A DNA stretch of 64,000 nucleotides from the NCBI GenBank assembly GCA_937928755.1, contig CALEZI010000176.1:1-64000 (forward strand). Direction: 5' to 3'. Under the pieces are notes generated by a model. The model searched no databases and was not told the DNA's origin. It saw only the letters and a list, made by a program, of their open reading frames with translations. Positions 27,064 through 36,303 of this stretch are shown piece by piece. The DNA comes from an uncultured Rhodanobacteraceae bacterium. Lineage in GTDB: Bacteria > Pseudomonadota > Gammaproteobacteria > Xanthomonadales > SZUA-5. Position 1 is the stretch's first letter. The number at the start of each line of letters is the position of its first letter. A program made the translations under genes and the position numbers.

Positions 27064-28830
27064 TCATCGGTTGTCGACGCAACGGTTCTGTTCCAGTCGC
27101 GACCATTTCAGCTTGACTTGTCTGTCGCCGGCTGCGACCTGATCGGTCACATCGACAAACTGGGAGCGCTCGATGTCGTAACTGAGCACCCGGTCCCCTG
27201 ATGCCGGACGCAGAATGGCGCCCGAATGCGGGTAGCTCATGAAGTGGATTTCAACCGTAGCAAAGGCTTGCGGTTTGATCGGCACGCCGTCAGAGCAGGT
27301 GCGCAGCAACGGCCCGGTTTGCGGAAGCTCGGCAGGCGACCCTGCGGGAGCCGCCCGCAATACGTGATACCAGGGGGTGGACTCGGTCGAGATCATGCAT
27401 CGCCCCAGTTGCAAAGCCACCTTGCTGCTCACCGATGCCTTGACCGCCGTATCGGAAAAAAACCAGAATGTCGGCGCGAAATCCTGCGTTCCGAGAAGAT
27501 AAAAGCGGCACGCTTCCCGGTTCTCCGGATTCTCGGGCACGCGCATTGAAATGGCCTCAGCTGCGGCCCGTGCAACCACGGCGTTATTGCCGCCGGACAG
27601 TTGCACCCAGCGAATTCCCTGTTCCCGACTGCGGTCGCCATGGAACCACAGGAGCAGCATGACTGCCATTGCCGCCGTCATGCGTGCGACGCCACCCGTG
27701 CGACCTGTCGCAATATTGCGCAAACGAGCCCAATCGATGGCCATACTGACGCTGCCGGCCAGCATCATCAGCGCGCCAATCAGCCCGAAATAGAAAAAGC
27801 GTGCCGCCAGATAATGATCGCTGTCGAATTCGTTCGCATCGTGTTTTGCCAGAATCGAGTTTGACACCGACGGAAACTGGATGACGATGGTCGTCGCCAC
27901 GATCACCAGACCCAACAGGAAAACAACCGCGCCAGACTGCTTGCGCAAGACATCCGTTCCCCGCGAGAGGGTCAACCGAAGCAGCGCGGCGCAGAACAGC
28001 AGAACGGCTACAAAAAGCAGCGCCAAGGCAACGGTGCTGCCGGCCTCGGGCGTACGCAGGAGAAACTCAGGTGCGCGCACCAACCAGACTCGAACGCCCT
28101 GCACCAGAGCATGCGCAGCACCTTCCTGCAACAACAAGCTGTCTGCGCCGGTAGTCAAGGCCTGCCTGACCAGCAGGTACATCGCAGCGACAAATCCGCT
28201 GATCCACAGCGGCCAGTAGCGGACACGCGGATCGCCGCTGCTCAACGCCAGGACAAGGATGACCAACGGCGTGATCAGCCCGGTTTCCTTTGAGGTCACC
28301 GCAACCAGGGTCCCACACGCAACCAACATCAATGCACGCCGGTCAGCGCTACCCTTGAACCAGCGCAAGGCCCCGAGCAGCGCCAAAAACATGCCCAGCG
28401 ATGCCAACAGATCGAAACGGTTCGACAGCCAGCCCGCCGTCATTGTGCTCACCGGGTGAGTACAAAACAGGAGTGCGACGATCAGGCTTGGCCAGCGCGG
28501 CAGCCCTGCCTTGATGAGCACCGCAAGAAAAAGCGTCGCCGCTGCGACCAGCAATAACCAATTCGCGACAAACTGGGTTTGCATCCCGGGATCGATGGCA
28601 CCGATCAGCCACCATAACAACATGCCGGCAGGTCGGTAGAACAGCCCACCCGGAAAATGCGTCTCGCTGAAGTAAAGGACGGGATTGTCTGTGTACCGAG
28701 CGATGGTGATGAACGCGTAGTCGTCGAGGAAATAATACCCTTCGAAAAACGGCCAATAGACAAACAACGTCCAGGCGGCAATGGCGCCCGTCGCGAGGAC
28801 CCAGAAACCGGGATGCCGCCGGTTCGTCAT
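27064..28830 (-). CDS. Polytopic membrane protein, GT-C glycosyltransferase/ArnT-like
   Basis: 588 residues with about ten to eleven transmembrane segments. The first luminal loop carries FLDDYAFITIA, the acidic DD motif placed as in GT-C enzymes that use lipid-linked sugars. TAGWLSNRFDLLASLGMF and ATSKETGLITPLVIL resemble uncharacterised TPR/O-GlcNAc-like membrane transferases of proteobacteria. The C-terminal 150 residues are soluble and probably periplasmic (NREACRFYLLGTQDFAPTFW). A role in protein or surface glycan glycosylation is an inference. No partner genes are adjacent. Confidence 0.6.
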   Translation of the reverse strand: MTNRRHPGFWVLATGAIAAWTLFVYWPFFEGYYFLDDYAFITIARYTDNPVLYFSETHFPGGLFYRPAGMLLWWLIGAIDPGMQTQFVANWLLLVAAATLFLAVLIKAGLPRWPSLIVALLFCTHPVSTMTAGWLSNRFDLLASLGMFLALLGALRWFKGSADRRALMLVACGTLVAVTSKETGLITPLVILVLALSSGDPRVRYWPLWISGFVAAMYLLVRQALTTGADSLLLQEGAAHALVQGVRVWLVRAPEFLLRTPEAGSTVALALLFVAVLLFCAALLRLTLSRGTDVLRKQSGAVVFLLGLVIVATTIVIQFPSVSNSILAKHDANEFDSDHYLAARFFYFGLIGALMMLAGSVSMAIDWARLRNIATGRTGGVARMTAAMAVMLLLWFHGDRSREQGIRWVQLSGGNNAVVARAAAEAISMRVPENPENREACRFYLLGTQDFAPTFWFFSDTAVKASVSSKVALQLGRCMISTESTPWYHVLRAAPAGSPAELPQTGPLLRTCSDGVPIKPQAFATVEIHFMSYPHSGAILRPASGDRVLSYDIERSQFVDVTDQVAAGDRQVKLKWSRLEQNRCVDNR

Positions 28831-29274
28831 CGTTTTTGCCCAAGTGGCAAGTCACGCCAATCGCAATTCGAGAACTGCGCTGTTCGCGGATCAGTTTTCA
28901 GCATGGCGGATTGGGCGGGAACCTGCGCGATGGACCTCGCTGCCAGCACGACAGTTGCGGCCCGGAACGGGTGTTTCGGCAGCAAGATCTGAAATAGAAG
29001 GTGTCTTGCCTCTGGTTCGACATCCTCCCTTGGACCCAACCGGGGCGGACCCGCCGGATCGCGACACCAGGGCGCTTCCGCAGTGCTGGAGACGCAGATC
29101 CGTCGATCGCGGCGAACGTTGCCGCGCAACCATCAGCGCACTTCTGGTCCGTTCGTCCGAAATTTCGCGCTTCTGTCGAGACGTGCATCACAACATTGAA
29201 CAATTAGGTGGATCGATCTAGCGATTGTGGTTCATTCTCCGTTCACGCACCACATCTCGTGACAGGGGAACTCC
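28831..29274. other. Intergenic region without recognised feature
   Basis: About 444 bases between two divergent genes. I see no ORF with convincing coding character, no tRNA and none of the repeat words found elsewhere. It presumably holds promoters for both flanking genes. Confidence 0.5.
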
Positions 29275-30084
29275 ATGACGCCCGTACGCGCCACGTTAAT
29301 TGCCGCCATCCTCAGTGCCAGCGTCAACCTTCCGGCATCGGCCACCACCATCTTTCCGGTCGAGTCGACGGATCAGTTGATTCATGCAATCGAGATTGCG
29401 AACCAGACGCCAGAGGCGGACATCATTTCGATGGAGCGCGCGCTGTATGTGTTGGACAGCGTACAGTCGGAGAGCCAGAAGGCTGCGCTGCCGGCGATCA
29501 GCTCGCCGATCGTGATTCGCGGCAACGGTGCCGAGTTGCGGCGGTACTCCACGCAGGATTTCCGCCTGTTCCACGTGACCGAGAAGGGGCATCTGCGACT
29601 GGAGCACGTGGTGTTGGCCGAAGGGTCGATCGGTGCGATCCGCAACCACGGCGTGACCGAGCTGCGCCGAGTGGCGCTGGTCGACAGCACGGCGCGAGGT
29701 GCCTCGGCCATTGTCGAGAACTATGGCGAAATGCGATTGACCGACTGCGAGGTGAGCTTCAACACGGTCGCCGGCGCGTCGCGCGATGCCGGCACCATCG
29801 TCAACTGGGGCAAGCTTTGGCTGACCTCCACCACCTTCCAGGGCAATCAGCTTTCACGGCGTTATGAGGGCGTCGCGCTGGCCTCGTCTGTACTCAACTA
29901 CGGCACGGCCGACATCGACGATGTGGTCATTGCCGAAAACATTGCTGGCGAAGTTGGCGTGATCGAGGGCGCACCGCAGGCCCCGCTGGTCAATCTCGGC
30001 AACGGCAGCCTGGAACTGCGACTGGTGCGTGAACACGACAACCTGCCGGGCGCGGCGTTGGTCGCCCGCTCGCTGCTGCCCTGA
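29275..30084 (+). CDS. Secreted beta-helix-like protein
   Basis: 269 residues with a signal peptide (ATLIAAILSASVNLPASA). The rest shows spaced turns with Asn/Gly and short strands (IVIRGNGAELRR, GHLRLEHVVLAEGSIGAIRN, AIVENYGEMRLTDCEVSFN, TIVNWGKLWLTSTTFQGN), as in right-handed parallel beta-helix/polymorphic outer-membrane-type repeats. There is no visible catalytic set. The first part resembles CSLREA-type exported proteins (DQLIHAIEIANQTPEADII) but lacks the CSLREA box. Possibly a surface or periplasmic protein; function unknown. Confidence 0.6.
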   Translation: MTPVRATLIAAILSASVNLPASATTIFPVESTDQLIHAIEIANQTPEADIISMERALYVLDSVQSESQKAALPAISSPIVIRGNGAELRRYSTQDFRLFHVTEKGHLRLEHVVLAEGSIGAIRNHGVTELRRVALVDSTARGASAIVENYGEMRLTDCEVSFNTVAGASRDAGTIVNWGKLWLTSTTFQGNQLSRRYEGVALASSVLNYGTADIDDVVIAENIAGEVGVIEGAPQAPLVNLGNGSLELRLVREHDNLPGAALVARSLLP

Positions 30085-30293
30085 CCGCGGCGCGCTGCAG
30101 TCGCGGTCTCGCTCTCGCATGCGCAACGCTGTCGAGCAGCAGCGGGCGACGGCGCAGGGATGAAGTTCGAGCCGCCGGGCGATTCCGGCGGCCTCGGTTC
30201 GACCAGAACTGACAGCAACGATTCCCGGCGATAACATGCGGCCCACCGGCGCCTCACAGCGCCAGCCATCGGTCGCGGACCCAGCAGCAACTC

Positions 30294-30989
30294 ATGCCAC
30301 CTCAGCTTGCCCCTGCGCCCGCAGACACGGAATCCCACCCGCTACTCAGTCTGACCGGATTGCTGATTCTGGGCTGCGTGTTGATGTGGTTCGGCGGCAC
30401 GGTGTGGACGGCGCCGCTGGAAATCCTCGTGGTGTTCTTTCACGAGTCAGCGCACGCCTTGATGACACTGGCCACCGGCGGCAAGGTGGTGTCGATGCAA
30501 GTCACCATCGAGCGCGGCGGCGAAGTACTTTCGTTGGGCGGCAACCGCTTTCTCACGCTCAGCGCGGGGTACCTTGGCTCCCTGCTGATCGGCGCCAGTC
30601 TGTTGGTCGCCGGGATGCGCAGCCGCCACGACCAGCTCATCCTTGCGGTCGTGGCAGGGTTCATGGCACTCGCCACCGTTCTGTTCATGCGCAATCTTTT
30701 CGGGTTGGCATACGGGCTGGGCATGGCGTTGGCGCTGTTGGCCATTGCCCGCTTCCTGCCGGCAATCGCGAGCGACTATGCGCTGCGCCTGATCGGTGTC
30801 ATGAGCCTGCTGTACGTGCCGCGCGACATCTTCAGCGACACCATCGAGCGCTCGCATCTGCGCTCGGACGCTCGCATGCTGGCCGAGGAGTTCGGTGGCG
30901 GCACCTGGCTGTGGGGCGGCCTGTGGCTCGTCCTTTCGCTCGCCATCGTCGCCTATGCCGTGCGACTGAGTCTGCGGCGCAAGGCGTAG
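30294..30989 (+). CDS. M50-type membrane metallopeptidase
   Basis: 231 residues, about six transmembrane segments. The zinc-binding HExxH motif is FFHESAHALMTLATGG, located at the end of TM2, followed by an extracytoplasmic loop and SAGYLGSLLIGASLL, as in the M50B-like family. Members of the fold cut transmembrane substrates (site-2 protease-like), but for this small branch activity is unproven. The third ligand may lie in MRNLFGLAYG or near VPRDIFSDTI. It is followed by a bidirectional terminator. Confidence 0.78.
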   Translation: MPPQLAPAPADTESHPLLSLTGLLILGCVLMWFGGTVWTAPLEILVVFFHESAHALMTLATGGKVVSMQVTIERGGEVLSLGGNRFLTLSAGYLGSLLIGASLLVAGMRSRHDQLILAVVAGFMALATVLFMRNLFGLAYGLGMALALLAIARFLPAIASDYALRLIGVMSLLYVPRDIFSDTIERSHLRSDARMLAEEFGGGTWLWGGLWLVLSLAIVAYAVRLSLRRKA

Positions 30990-31065
30990 CCGCGCCTACC
31001 GCGCCTGTCTGGACGCCAACGCCACGACGCCGCCTTCATGCGGCAATGGCCGCAACCGACGTCCT

Positions 31066-31104
31066 GAAAAGTGCCTCGGCGCGCGCAGCCGACTGCGCGC
31101 CGGG
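31066..31104. terminator. Bidirectional terminator candidate
   Basis: Hairpin CGGCGCGCGCAG-ccga-CTGCGCGCCG at 31077-31102 (one bulged base pair) is followed on the plus strand by GGCCTTTTATTT and on the minus strand by AGGCACTTTT. It lies between the convergent peptidase and entericidin genes. Confidence 0.65.
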
Positions 31105-31108
31105 CCTT

Positions 31109-31243
31109 TTATTTGGCGACCTCTTCGATCTTTTGGCCGGCCTTCTTGATGTCCTTGCCGGCGCCCTGCACCGTATTGCACGCGGATAGCGAGCAGGCGA
31201 GGACGACCGCCAGCAGCAACAACCAGGGGCGTAGTTCGTTCAT
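31109..31243 (-). CDS. Entericidin-family small lipoprotein
   Basis: 44 residues. MNELRPWLLLLAVVLACSLSAC ends in a lipobox (LSAC, Cys22), and the mature part NTVQGAGKDIKKAGQKIEE is the entericidin A/B signature. Entericidins are small envelope lipoproteins, one described as bacteriolytic. It appears as a single gene without an obvious antidote partner. The ATG at 31243 is chosen because it begins the signal peptide; the open frame continues upstream without meaning. Confidence 0.88.
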   Translation of the reverse strand: MNELRPWLLLLAVVLACSLSACNTVQGAGKDIKKAGQKIEEVAK

Positions 31244-31334
31244 CGACAGATTCCTTCGGCGTTTGCGCGGAGCTGCGGCTCCGCAAGTAACCCGAGTATA
31301 GGAAGTGATGGCGCAAAACGGTGGGTGATCGAGA

Positions 31335-32300
31335 TCACGGATTGTAGGTCCCGCTGCCAACGGCCGCGCGTGCGAGGCGATCGTGCACCGCCGCCCAGGC
31401 ATCGTCCTGCGGCGGTCGCACCACGGCAATGCGCCGGGCAGCGCCGGCATCGAGTTGGCGCAGCGCGGCATACAACTGCTGGCCGTATCCGGCAGCATCG
31501 CTCGCCAGTTCGATGCCCTGCCCGCCCGCAGGCAGTGGACCGGGCGTAATCCAAACGACACCTTCAGCGTGTGCCTGTCGATAGGCTTCGACGGCGTCGC
31601 TGGCGACCAGATCGAGTGGTTTGCCCGGCGCGTAATGTGCTGCGAGGCGACCGCTCGCGCGTGGCCCGTGCGCGTCGCCCGGTCGCTCAAGGGGTCCGAT
31701 CAACGCCTCGATCGATGCGGCGCGGATACTGCCGGGCCGCAACAGGCGTGGGCTTTCGCCGGACAGATCGACGATCGTCGACTCCAGTCCCACGGTGCTC
31801 GGTCCGCCGTCGAGGATCACCGCCACGCCGGTCGGAAACTCGTCGCGGACATGTTGCGCGTTGGTCGGACTGATGCGGCCGAAACGATTGGCCGACGGCG
31901 CGGCAACGGCGCCGCCGAATGCGCTGAGCAAGGCGCGGGCGACCGGGTGCGCGGGCAGCCTCACACCCACCGTGTCCTGGCCACCGGTGATCACCGGATC
32001 GACATGCTGCGCCTTGTTCAGCACCAGCGTCAGCGGACCGGGCCAGAAGGCATCGATCAGCCGCTGCGCCGAGGTCGGCACTTCGCGCGCCCAGTCACGC
32101 AGAGAACCGGCGTCGGCGATATGCACGATCAGCGGGTGATCGGCGGGCCGACCCTTGGCGGCGAAGATGCGCCGAACGGCATCAGCGTTTCGCGCATCGG
32201 CCGCGAGTCCATAAACCGTCTCGGTCGGCATGGCCACCAGTTCCCCGCGTTTGAGGGCTGCCACGGCCGCGGCAAGTTCGTCTGGCATCGACACGCGCAT
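31335..32300 (-). CDS. Threonylcarbamoyl-AMP synthase (Sua5/YrdC/YwlC)
   Basis: About 321 residues from ATG 32300; other ATGs at 32327 and 32288 are possible. The enzyme makes the threonylcarbamoyl-adenylate used for t6A37 modification of ANN-decoding tRNAs. The YrdC domain shows AMPTETVYGLAADARN, KGRPADHPLIVH, WPGPLTLVL, VGVRLPAHP and APSANRFGRISPT. The C-terminal Sua5 domain (from about residue 215) follows the linker LLRPGSIRAASIEAL and HYAPGKPL. It is thus the long Sua5 form. It is divergent from the acetolactate synthase gene. Confidence 0.92.
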   Translation of the reverse strand: MRVSMPDELAAAVAALKRGELVAMPTETVYGLAADARNADAVRRIFAAKGRPADHPLIVHIADAGSLRDWAREVPTSAQRLIDAFWPGPLTLVLNKAQHVDPVITGGQDTVGVRLPAHPVARALLSAFGGAVAAPSANRFGRISPTNAQHVRDEFPTGVAVILDGGPSTVGLESTIVDLSGESPRLLRPGSIRAASIEALIGPLERPGDAHGPRASGRLAAHYAPGKPLDLVASDAVEAYRQAHAEGVVWITPGPLPAGGQGIELASDAAGYGQQLYAALRQLDAGAARRIAVVRPPQDDAWAAVHDRLARAAVGSGTYNP

Positions 32301-32485
32301 CGGTTCCGCTGGGTGGTCCGACAGCATAGGCGAATGCGCGAGACGGGCGCGCCTGAAGCCGCTCATGGCGCGTGTCGGGGCCAGCGCGAGGCGCGGAAAA
32401 TCCAAGCATGAATCGCAATGATCCGCATTGACCTGAATCACACCTGACGCCCAGAATCGAGGCACCCTCAGCCAGGAGACGCACG

Positions 32486-34126
32486 ATGAAGGCTTCCGAT
32501 CTGTTCATACGCGCGCTGGAATCGGAGGGCGTCAAGTACGTCTTCGGCATTCCCGGCGAAGAGAACCTCGACTTCCTGGAATCGCTGCGCACCAGCTCGA
32601 TCAAGTTGATCCTGACCCGCCACGAACAAGGTGCCGGATTCATGGCCGCCACCTACGGTCGCCTGACCGGACACCCGGGCGTTTGTCTCGCCACGCTGGG
32701 TCCTGGCGCCACCAATTTCGTCACCCCGGCCGCCTATGCGCAGTTGGGGGCCATGCCGATGCTGATGATCACCGGCCAGAAGCCGGTCAAGTTGAGCAAA
32801 CAGGGCCACTTCCAGATCGTCGACATCGTCGACATGATGAAGCCGCTGACCAAGTACACACGCCAGATCGTGTCCGCCGACAACATTCCGGCGCGCGTGC
32901 GAGAGGCCTTCCGCCGCGCGATGGAAGAGCGTCCGGGCGCGGTACACCTGGAACTGCCGGAGGACATCGCCGACGAAGAGACCGAGGCTTTTGTCCTCAA
33001 GGCCAGTCATGCACGGCGACCGGTCGCCGACGACAAGTCGATCGTTTACGCGGTCGAGGCGATCGCCAATTCCAAACGTCCGCTGCTGATGGTGGGTGCC
33101 GGCGCCAATCGCAAGACCACCAGCAAGATGCTGACCGAGTTCGTCGACAAGCTCGGCATCCCGTTCTTCACCACGCAGATGGGCAAGGGCGTCATCGACG
33201 AACACCATCCGCTGTGGCTCGGCAATGCCGCGCTGTCGGATGGCGATTTCGTGCACCGCGCCATCGAAAAGGCCGACTGCATCATCAACTGCGGTCACGA
33301 CGTCATCGAGAAGCCGCCGTTCTTCATGCGCACCGGGCTGCGCACGGTGATCCACCTGAATTTCTTCTCCGCCGAAGTCGACACCGTGTACTTCCCGCAA
33401 GTGGAAGTGGTCGGCGACATGGCCAACTCGATCTGGCGCCTGAAGCAGCGCCTGGAGCGGCAGGCGCACTGGGATTTCTCCTATTTCGATCAGGTGCGCC
33501 ATGCGCTCAACGACCATCTGAAACTGCGCTCGGACGATGATCGCTTCCCGATTCACCCGGTGCGCATGGTCGACATCGTGCGCCAGGAAGTCTCCCGCGA
33601 CGGCCTCGTGTGTCTCGACAACGGCATGTACAAGCTCTGGTACGCACGCTACTACCGCTGTTACGAGCCCAACACCATGTTGCTCGACAACGCGCTGGCA
33701 ACCATGGGAGCCGGCCTGCCGAGCGCGATGGCGGCGAAGATGGTCTATCCGGAGCGCAACGTGGTCGCCATCTGCGGCGACGGCGGCTTCATGATGAACT
33801 CGCAGGAGTTGGAGACCGCGGTTCGTCTCAAGCTGAACATCGTCGTGATCCTGATCAACGACAAGGCGTTCGGCATGATCAAGTGGAAGCAGGCTGGCAT
33901 GGGCTTCCCGAACTTCGGCATGGACATGACCAATCCGGACTTCGTCAAACTGGCCGAAGCCTACGGCGCGCGCGGCTGGCGACCGAACAGTTGCGAGGAG
34001 TTCCAGGCAAATCTCAAACAGGCACTCGCCGAACCGGGGGTCGACCTCATCGAACTGATGATCGATTACTCCGAGAATCACGCGATCCTGAACAAGGAAA
34101 TCAAGGAGTTGAGCGCGAAGTTGTAG
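32486..34126 (+). CDS. Acetolactate synthase-type TPP enzyme, large subunit
   Basis: 546 residues. A thiamine diphosphate enzyme condensing two pyruvates to acetolactate in family members. Conserved Glu47 (RHEQGAGFMA) activates TPP, and GPGATNFVTPAAYAQLGAMP matches the substrate region. The TPP/Mg motif runs from GDGGFMMNSQEL to ILINDKAFG. FAD-related segments are present. No small regulatory subunit gene is adjacent, so it may be the catabolic AlsS/PoxB-like kind. A VapBC pair and an aldehyde dehydrogenase gene follow on the same strand. The ATG is preceded by AGGAG. Confidence 0.85.
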   Translation: MKASDLFIRALESEGVKYVFGIPGEENLDFLESLRTSSIKLILTRHEQGAGFMAATYGRLTGHPGVCLATLGPGATNFVTPAAYAQLGAMPMLMITGQKPVKLSKQGHFQIVDIVDMMKPLTKYTRQIVSADNIPARVREAFRRAMEERPGAVHLELPEDIADEETEAFVLKASHARRPVADDKSIVYAVEAIANSKRPLLMVGAGANRKTTSKMLTEFVDKLGIPFFTTQMGKGVIDEHHPLWLGNAALSDGDFVHRAIEKADCIINCGHDVIEKPPFFMRTGLRTVIHLNFFSAEVDTVYFPQVEVVGDMANSIWRLKQRLERQAHWDFSYFDQVRHALNDHLKLRSDDDRFPIHPVRMVDIVRQEVSRDGLVCLDNGMYKLWYARYYRCYEPNTMLLDNALATMGAGLPSAMAAKMVYPERNVVAICGDGGFMMNSQELETAVRLKLNIVVILINDKAFGMIKWKQAGMGFPNFGMDMTNPDFVKLAEAYGARGWRPNSCEEFQANLKQALAEPGVDLIELMIDYSENHAILNKEIKELSAKL

Positions 34127-34150
34127 TCTGGTGCTACGATGCGCCGAGAT

Positions 34151-34167
34151 TGATGTCTGGAGCATCA
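34151..34167. promoter_or_regulatory. Inverted repeat, operator candidate of VapBC 2
   Basis: TGATG-tctggag-CATCA ends five bases before the antitoxin ATG. The half-sites match those in the palindrome of VapBC 1 (7688-7705) but in reversed order with a spacer. Autoregulatory use is inferred. Confidence 0.4.
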
Positions 34168-34171
34168 GATA

Positions 34172-34432
34172 ATGCGCACCACTCTCACAATCGAAGATGA
34201 CCTCGCGGCGCGGCTGGAAGAACTTTCGCAGCGCCGCGGGGTAAGCTTCAAACAAGCCGTCAATGACACCATCCGCAACGGCTTGACGCCGTCCGGTGGG
34301 CGACGTTTGTTGGACCTTCCGTCGTTCAGCTGCGGGGGTCCATTGCCCGGGATTGACCTTGACAAGGCGTTGCAACTGGACGCGATGCTTGAGAACGAAT
34401 ATCTACGGCAGAAGTTGCTCGCGGGACGATGA
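34172..34432 (+). CDS. VapB-type ribbon-helix-helix antitoxin
   Basis: 86 residues beginning MRTTLTIEDDLAARLEELSQ, then RRGVSFKQAVNDTIRNGL, clearly homologous to the antitoxin at 7727. The C-terminal toxin-binding tail also matches (GPLPGIDLDKALQLDAMLE). The stop overlaps the toxin start (ATGA), showing translational coupling. It lies 45 bases after the acetolactate synthase stop and is read in the same direction. Confidence 0.87.
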   Translation: MRTTLTIEDDLAARLEELSQRRGVSFKQAVNDTIRNGLTPSGGRRLLDLPSFSCGGPLPGIDLDKALQLDAMLENEYLRQKLLAGR

Positions 34433-34857
34433 TCGTTCTCGACGCCAACGTGCTGATAAACGTGGTCGATGTCGACGCACCGCGGCACAAGGTCGCGATA
34501 ACGTGGATGCAGCGCCAGGTGGATACCGGCGAAATCCTCGGGATACCTTGGGTTTGCCTGCTCGCTATGGTCCGTATCTGTACGCTGCCGAGCGTGCTCG
34601 CGCGGCCGTTGACCATCGAGCAGGCACTTGGCGCCGCAGAGCGTTTGCTCGGCAACGCCGAAAGTTTGCGCCTGCTCTCTGACGGGCCTCAGCACTATCC
34701 GGGGTTTTCGCGGTTGCTTCGCGAGGCCCGGATGGGTGGCAATTTGACAACAGATGCACTCATCGCTGCGATCGCACTCGCACATGGCGGCCGGGTTGCC
34801 AGTTTCGACCGCGACTTTGCGCGCTTCGCAGGCATCCAGGTCGTCGTTCCGAACTGA
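34429..34857 (+). CDS. VapC-type PIN-domain toxin
   Basis: 142-residue PIN-domain ribonuclease. Metal-site residues are D5 in IVLDANVLINVV, the Asp in LTTDALIAAIAL and the Asps in SFDRDFARFAG. The internal Glu of many PIN domains is again absent (IPWVCLLAMVRI). It is diverged from the toxin at 7993 but of the same branch, so cross-talk between modules is conceivable. The aldehyde dehydrogenase gene begins 12 bases downstream with AAGGGAG as ribosome-binding site, so the toxin-antitoxin module sits inside what looks like one transcription unit. Confidence 0.87.
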   Translation: MIVLDANVLINVVDVDAPRHKVAITWMQRQVDTGEILGIPWVCLLAMVRICTLPSVLARPLTIEQALGAAERLLGNAESLRLLSDGPQHYPGFSRLLREARMGGNLTTDALIAAIALAHGGRVASFDRDFARFAGIQVVVPN

Positions 34858-34869
34858 AGGGAGACTCCC

Positions 34870-36303
34870 ATGCTTCGTGACACCTACCCCTATTACCTCG
34901 CCAACCGCGCGGTCCAGGCCAACACCGATCTGGAAGTCACCGACAAGTACACGGGCAAGGTGGCAACGCGCGTGGCTCAGGCCGATGCCGCAGCAATCCA
35001 CGAGGCGATCGATGCGGCGGTCAAGTCGCAGAAGGCTCTGCGCAATTTCCGTCCGTACCAGCGCAAGGCGGTGCTCGAGCATTGCGTCAGGCGCTTCAAG
35101 GAGCGCTTCGAGGAGATGGCGGTCGCGCTGTGCATCGAGGCCGGCAAGCCGATCAAGGATGCGCGCGGCGAAGTCTCGCGGCTGATCGACACCTTCCAGG
35201 TCGGTGCCGAGGAAGCCGTGCGCATCGGCGGCGAAGTGATGGATCTGGAAATCTCGGCGCGTGCGCGCGGCTATCGCGGCATGTGGAAGCGCGTGCCGAT
35301 CGGGCCGTGCTCACTGATCTCGCCGTTCAATTTTCCGCTGAACCTGGCCGCGCACAAGATCGCTCCGGCGATTGCCGCCGGTTGCCCGTTCGTCATGAAG
35401 CCGGCCAGTCGCACGCCAATCGGCGCGATCATCATCGGTGAAGTCCTCGCTGAAACCGACCTGCCGCAAGGATCGTTCTCGATCCTGCCCTGCCATCGCG
35501 ACGGCGCCGATCTGTTCACCGTCGACGAGCGCTTCAAGCTGCTGTCATTCACTGGTTCTCCGGGCGTGGGCTGGGATCTCAAGGCGCGCGCGGGCAAGAA
35601 AAAAGTCGTGCTGGAACTCGGCGGCAATGCTGGCTGTATCGTCGACGCCGACCAGGGCCACCGCCTCGATCACGTGGCCGAACGCATCGTGTTCGGCGCT
35701 TTCTACCAGTCCGGACAGAGCTGCATCAGCGTGCAGCGCATCCTGATCCATCGCTCGCTGTACGACGCGATGAAGGAAAAACTGGTCGCGCGCGTTTCGG
35801 CGCTGGTGCACGGCGATCCGCGCAATGAAGACACCTTCATCGGCCCGATGATCTCCGAGGGCGAGGCGAAGCGGTTGCACGGCTGGATAGAAGCCGCACG
35901 CGCGGCCGGCGCCAACATCCTCTGCGGCGGCCAGCGCGAGGGCGCGATGTTGCGCGCGACGCTGATCGAAGGCGCGGGCCCGACACTCGAAGTGAGCTGC
36001 CAGGAAGCCTTCGGCCCGGTCGCGCTGATCGAACCCTTCGACGATTTCGACGCCGCGCTCGAGCGTGTCGACGATTCCACGTTCGGCCTGCAGGCTGGCA
36101 TCTTCACCGATTCGATGTCGCGCGCAATGCACGCCTGGGACGTGCTCGACGTCGGCGGCGTGGTGATCGGCGACGTGCCCTCGTGGCGCGTCGACAACAT
36201 GCCCTACGGTGGCGTCAAGGACTCCGGCCTCGGCCGCGAGGGCGTGCGTTACGCCATCGAGGACATGACCGAGATCCGCCTGCTGGTGGTCAAGGATCCT
36301 TGA
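34870..36303 (+). CDS. NAD(P)-dependent aldehyde dehydrogenase
   Basis: 477 residues, full length. Catalytic Cys is in FYQSGQSCISVQR, the general-base Glu in VVLELGGNAGC, and the oxyanion Asn region is SPFNFPLNLAAHKIAP. Cofactor-binding VMKPASRTP and SFTGSPGVGWDL are present. It oxidises an aldehyde to an acid; the substrate is unknown. The branch resembles lactaldehyde/glyceraldehyde-3-phosphate (non-phosphorylating) enzymes. Its position downstream of an acetolactate synthase-like gene suggests a shared pathway around pyruvate or C2-C4 aldehydes, interrupted by the VapBC genes. Confidence 0.93.
   Translation: MLRDTYPYYLANRAVQANTDLEVTDKYTGKVATRVAQADAAAIHEAIDAAVKSQKALRNFRPYQRKAVLEHCVRRFKERFEEMAVALCIEAGKPIKDARGEVSRLIDTFQVGAEEAVRIGGEVMDLEISARARGYRGMWKRVPIGPCSLISPFNFPLNLAAHKIAPAIAAGCPFVMKPASRTPIGAIIIGEVLAETDLPQGSFSILPCHRDGADLFTVDERFKLLSFTGSPGVGWDLKARAGKKKVVLELGGNAGCIVDADQGHRLDHVAERIVFGAFYQSGQSCISVQRILIHRSLYDAMKEKLVARVSALVHGDPRNEDTFIGPMISEGEAKRLHGWIEAARAAGANILCGGQREGAMLRATLIEGAGPTLEVSCQEAFGPVALIEPFDDFDAALERVDDSTFGLQAGIFTDSMSRAMHAWDVLDVGGVVIGDVPSWRVDNMPYGGVKDSGLGREGVRYAIEDMTEIRLLVVKDP

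Noticed and set aside
32468..34375. Minus-strand open frame across the acetolactate synthase gene
   Set aside because: The plus-strand product is an unmistakable TPP enzyme and the antisense product has none of the expected features.
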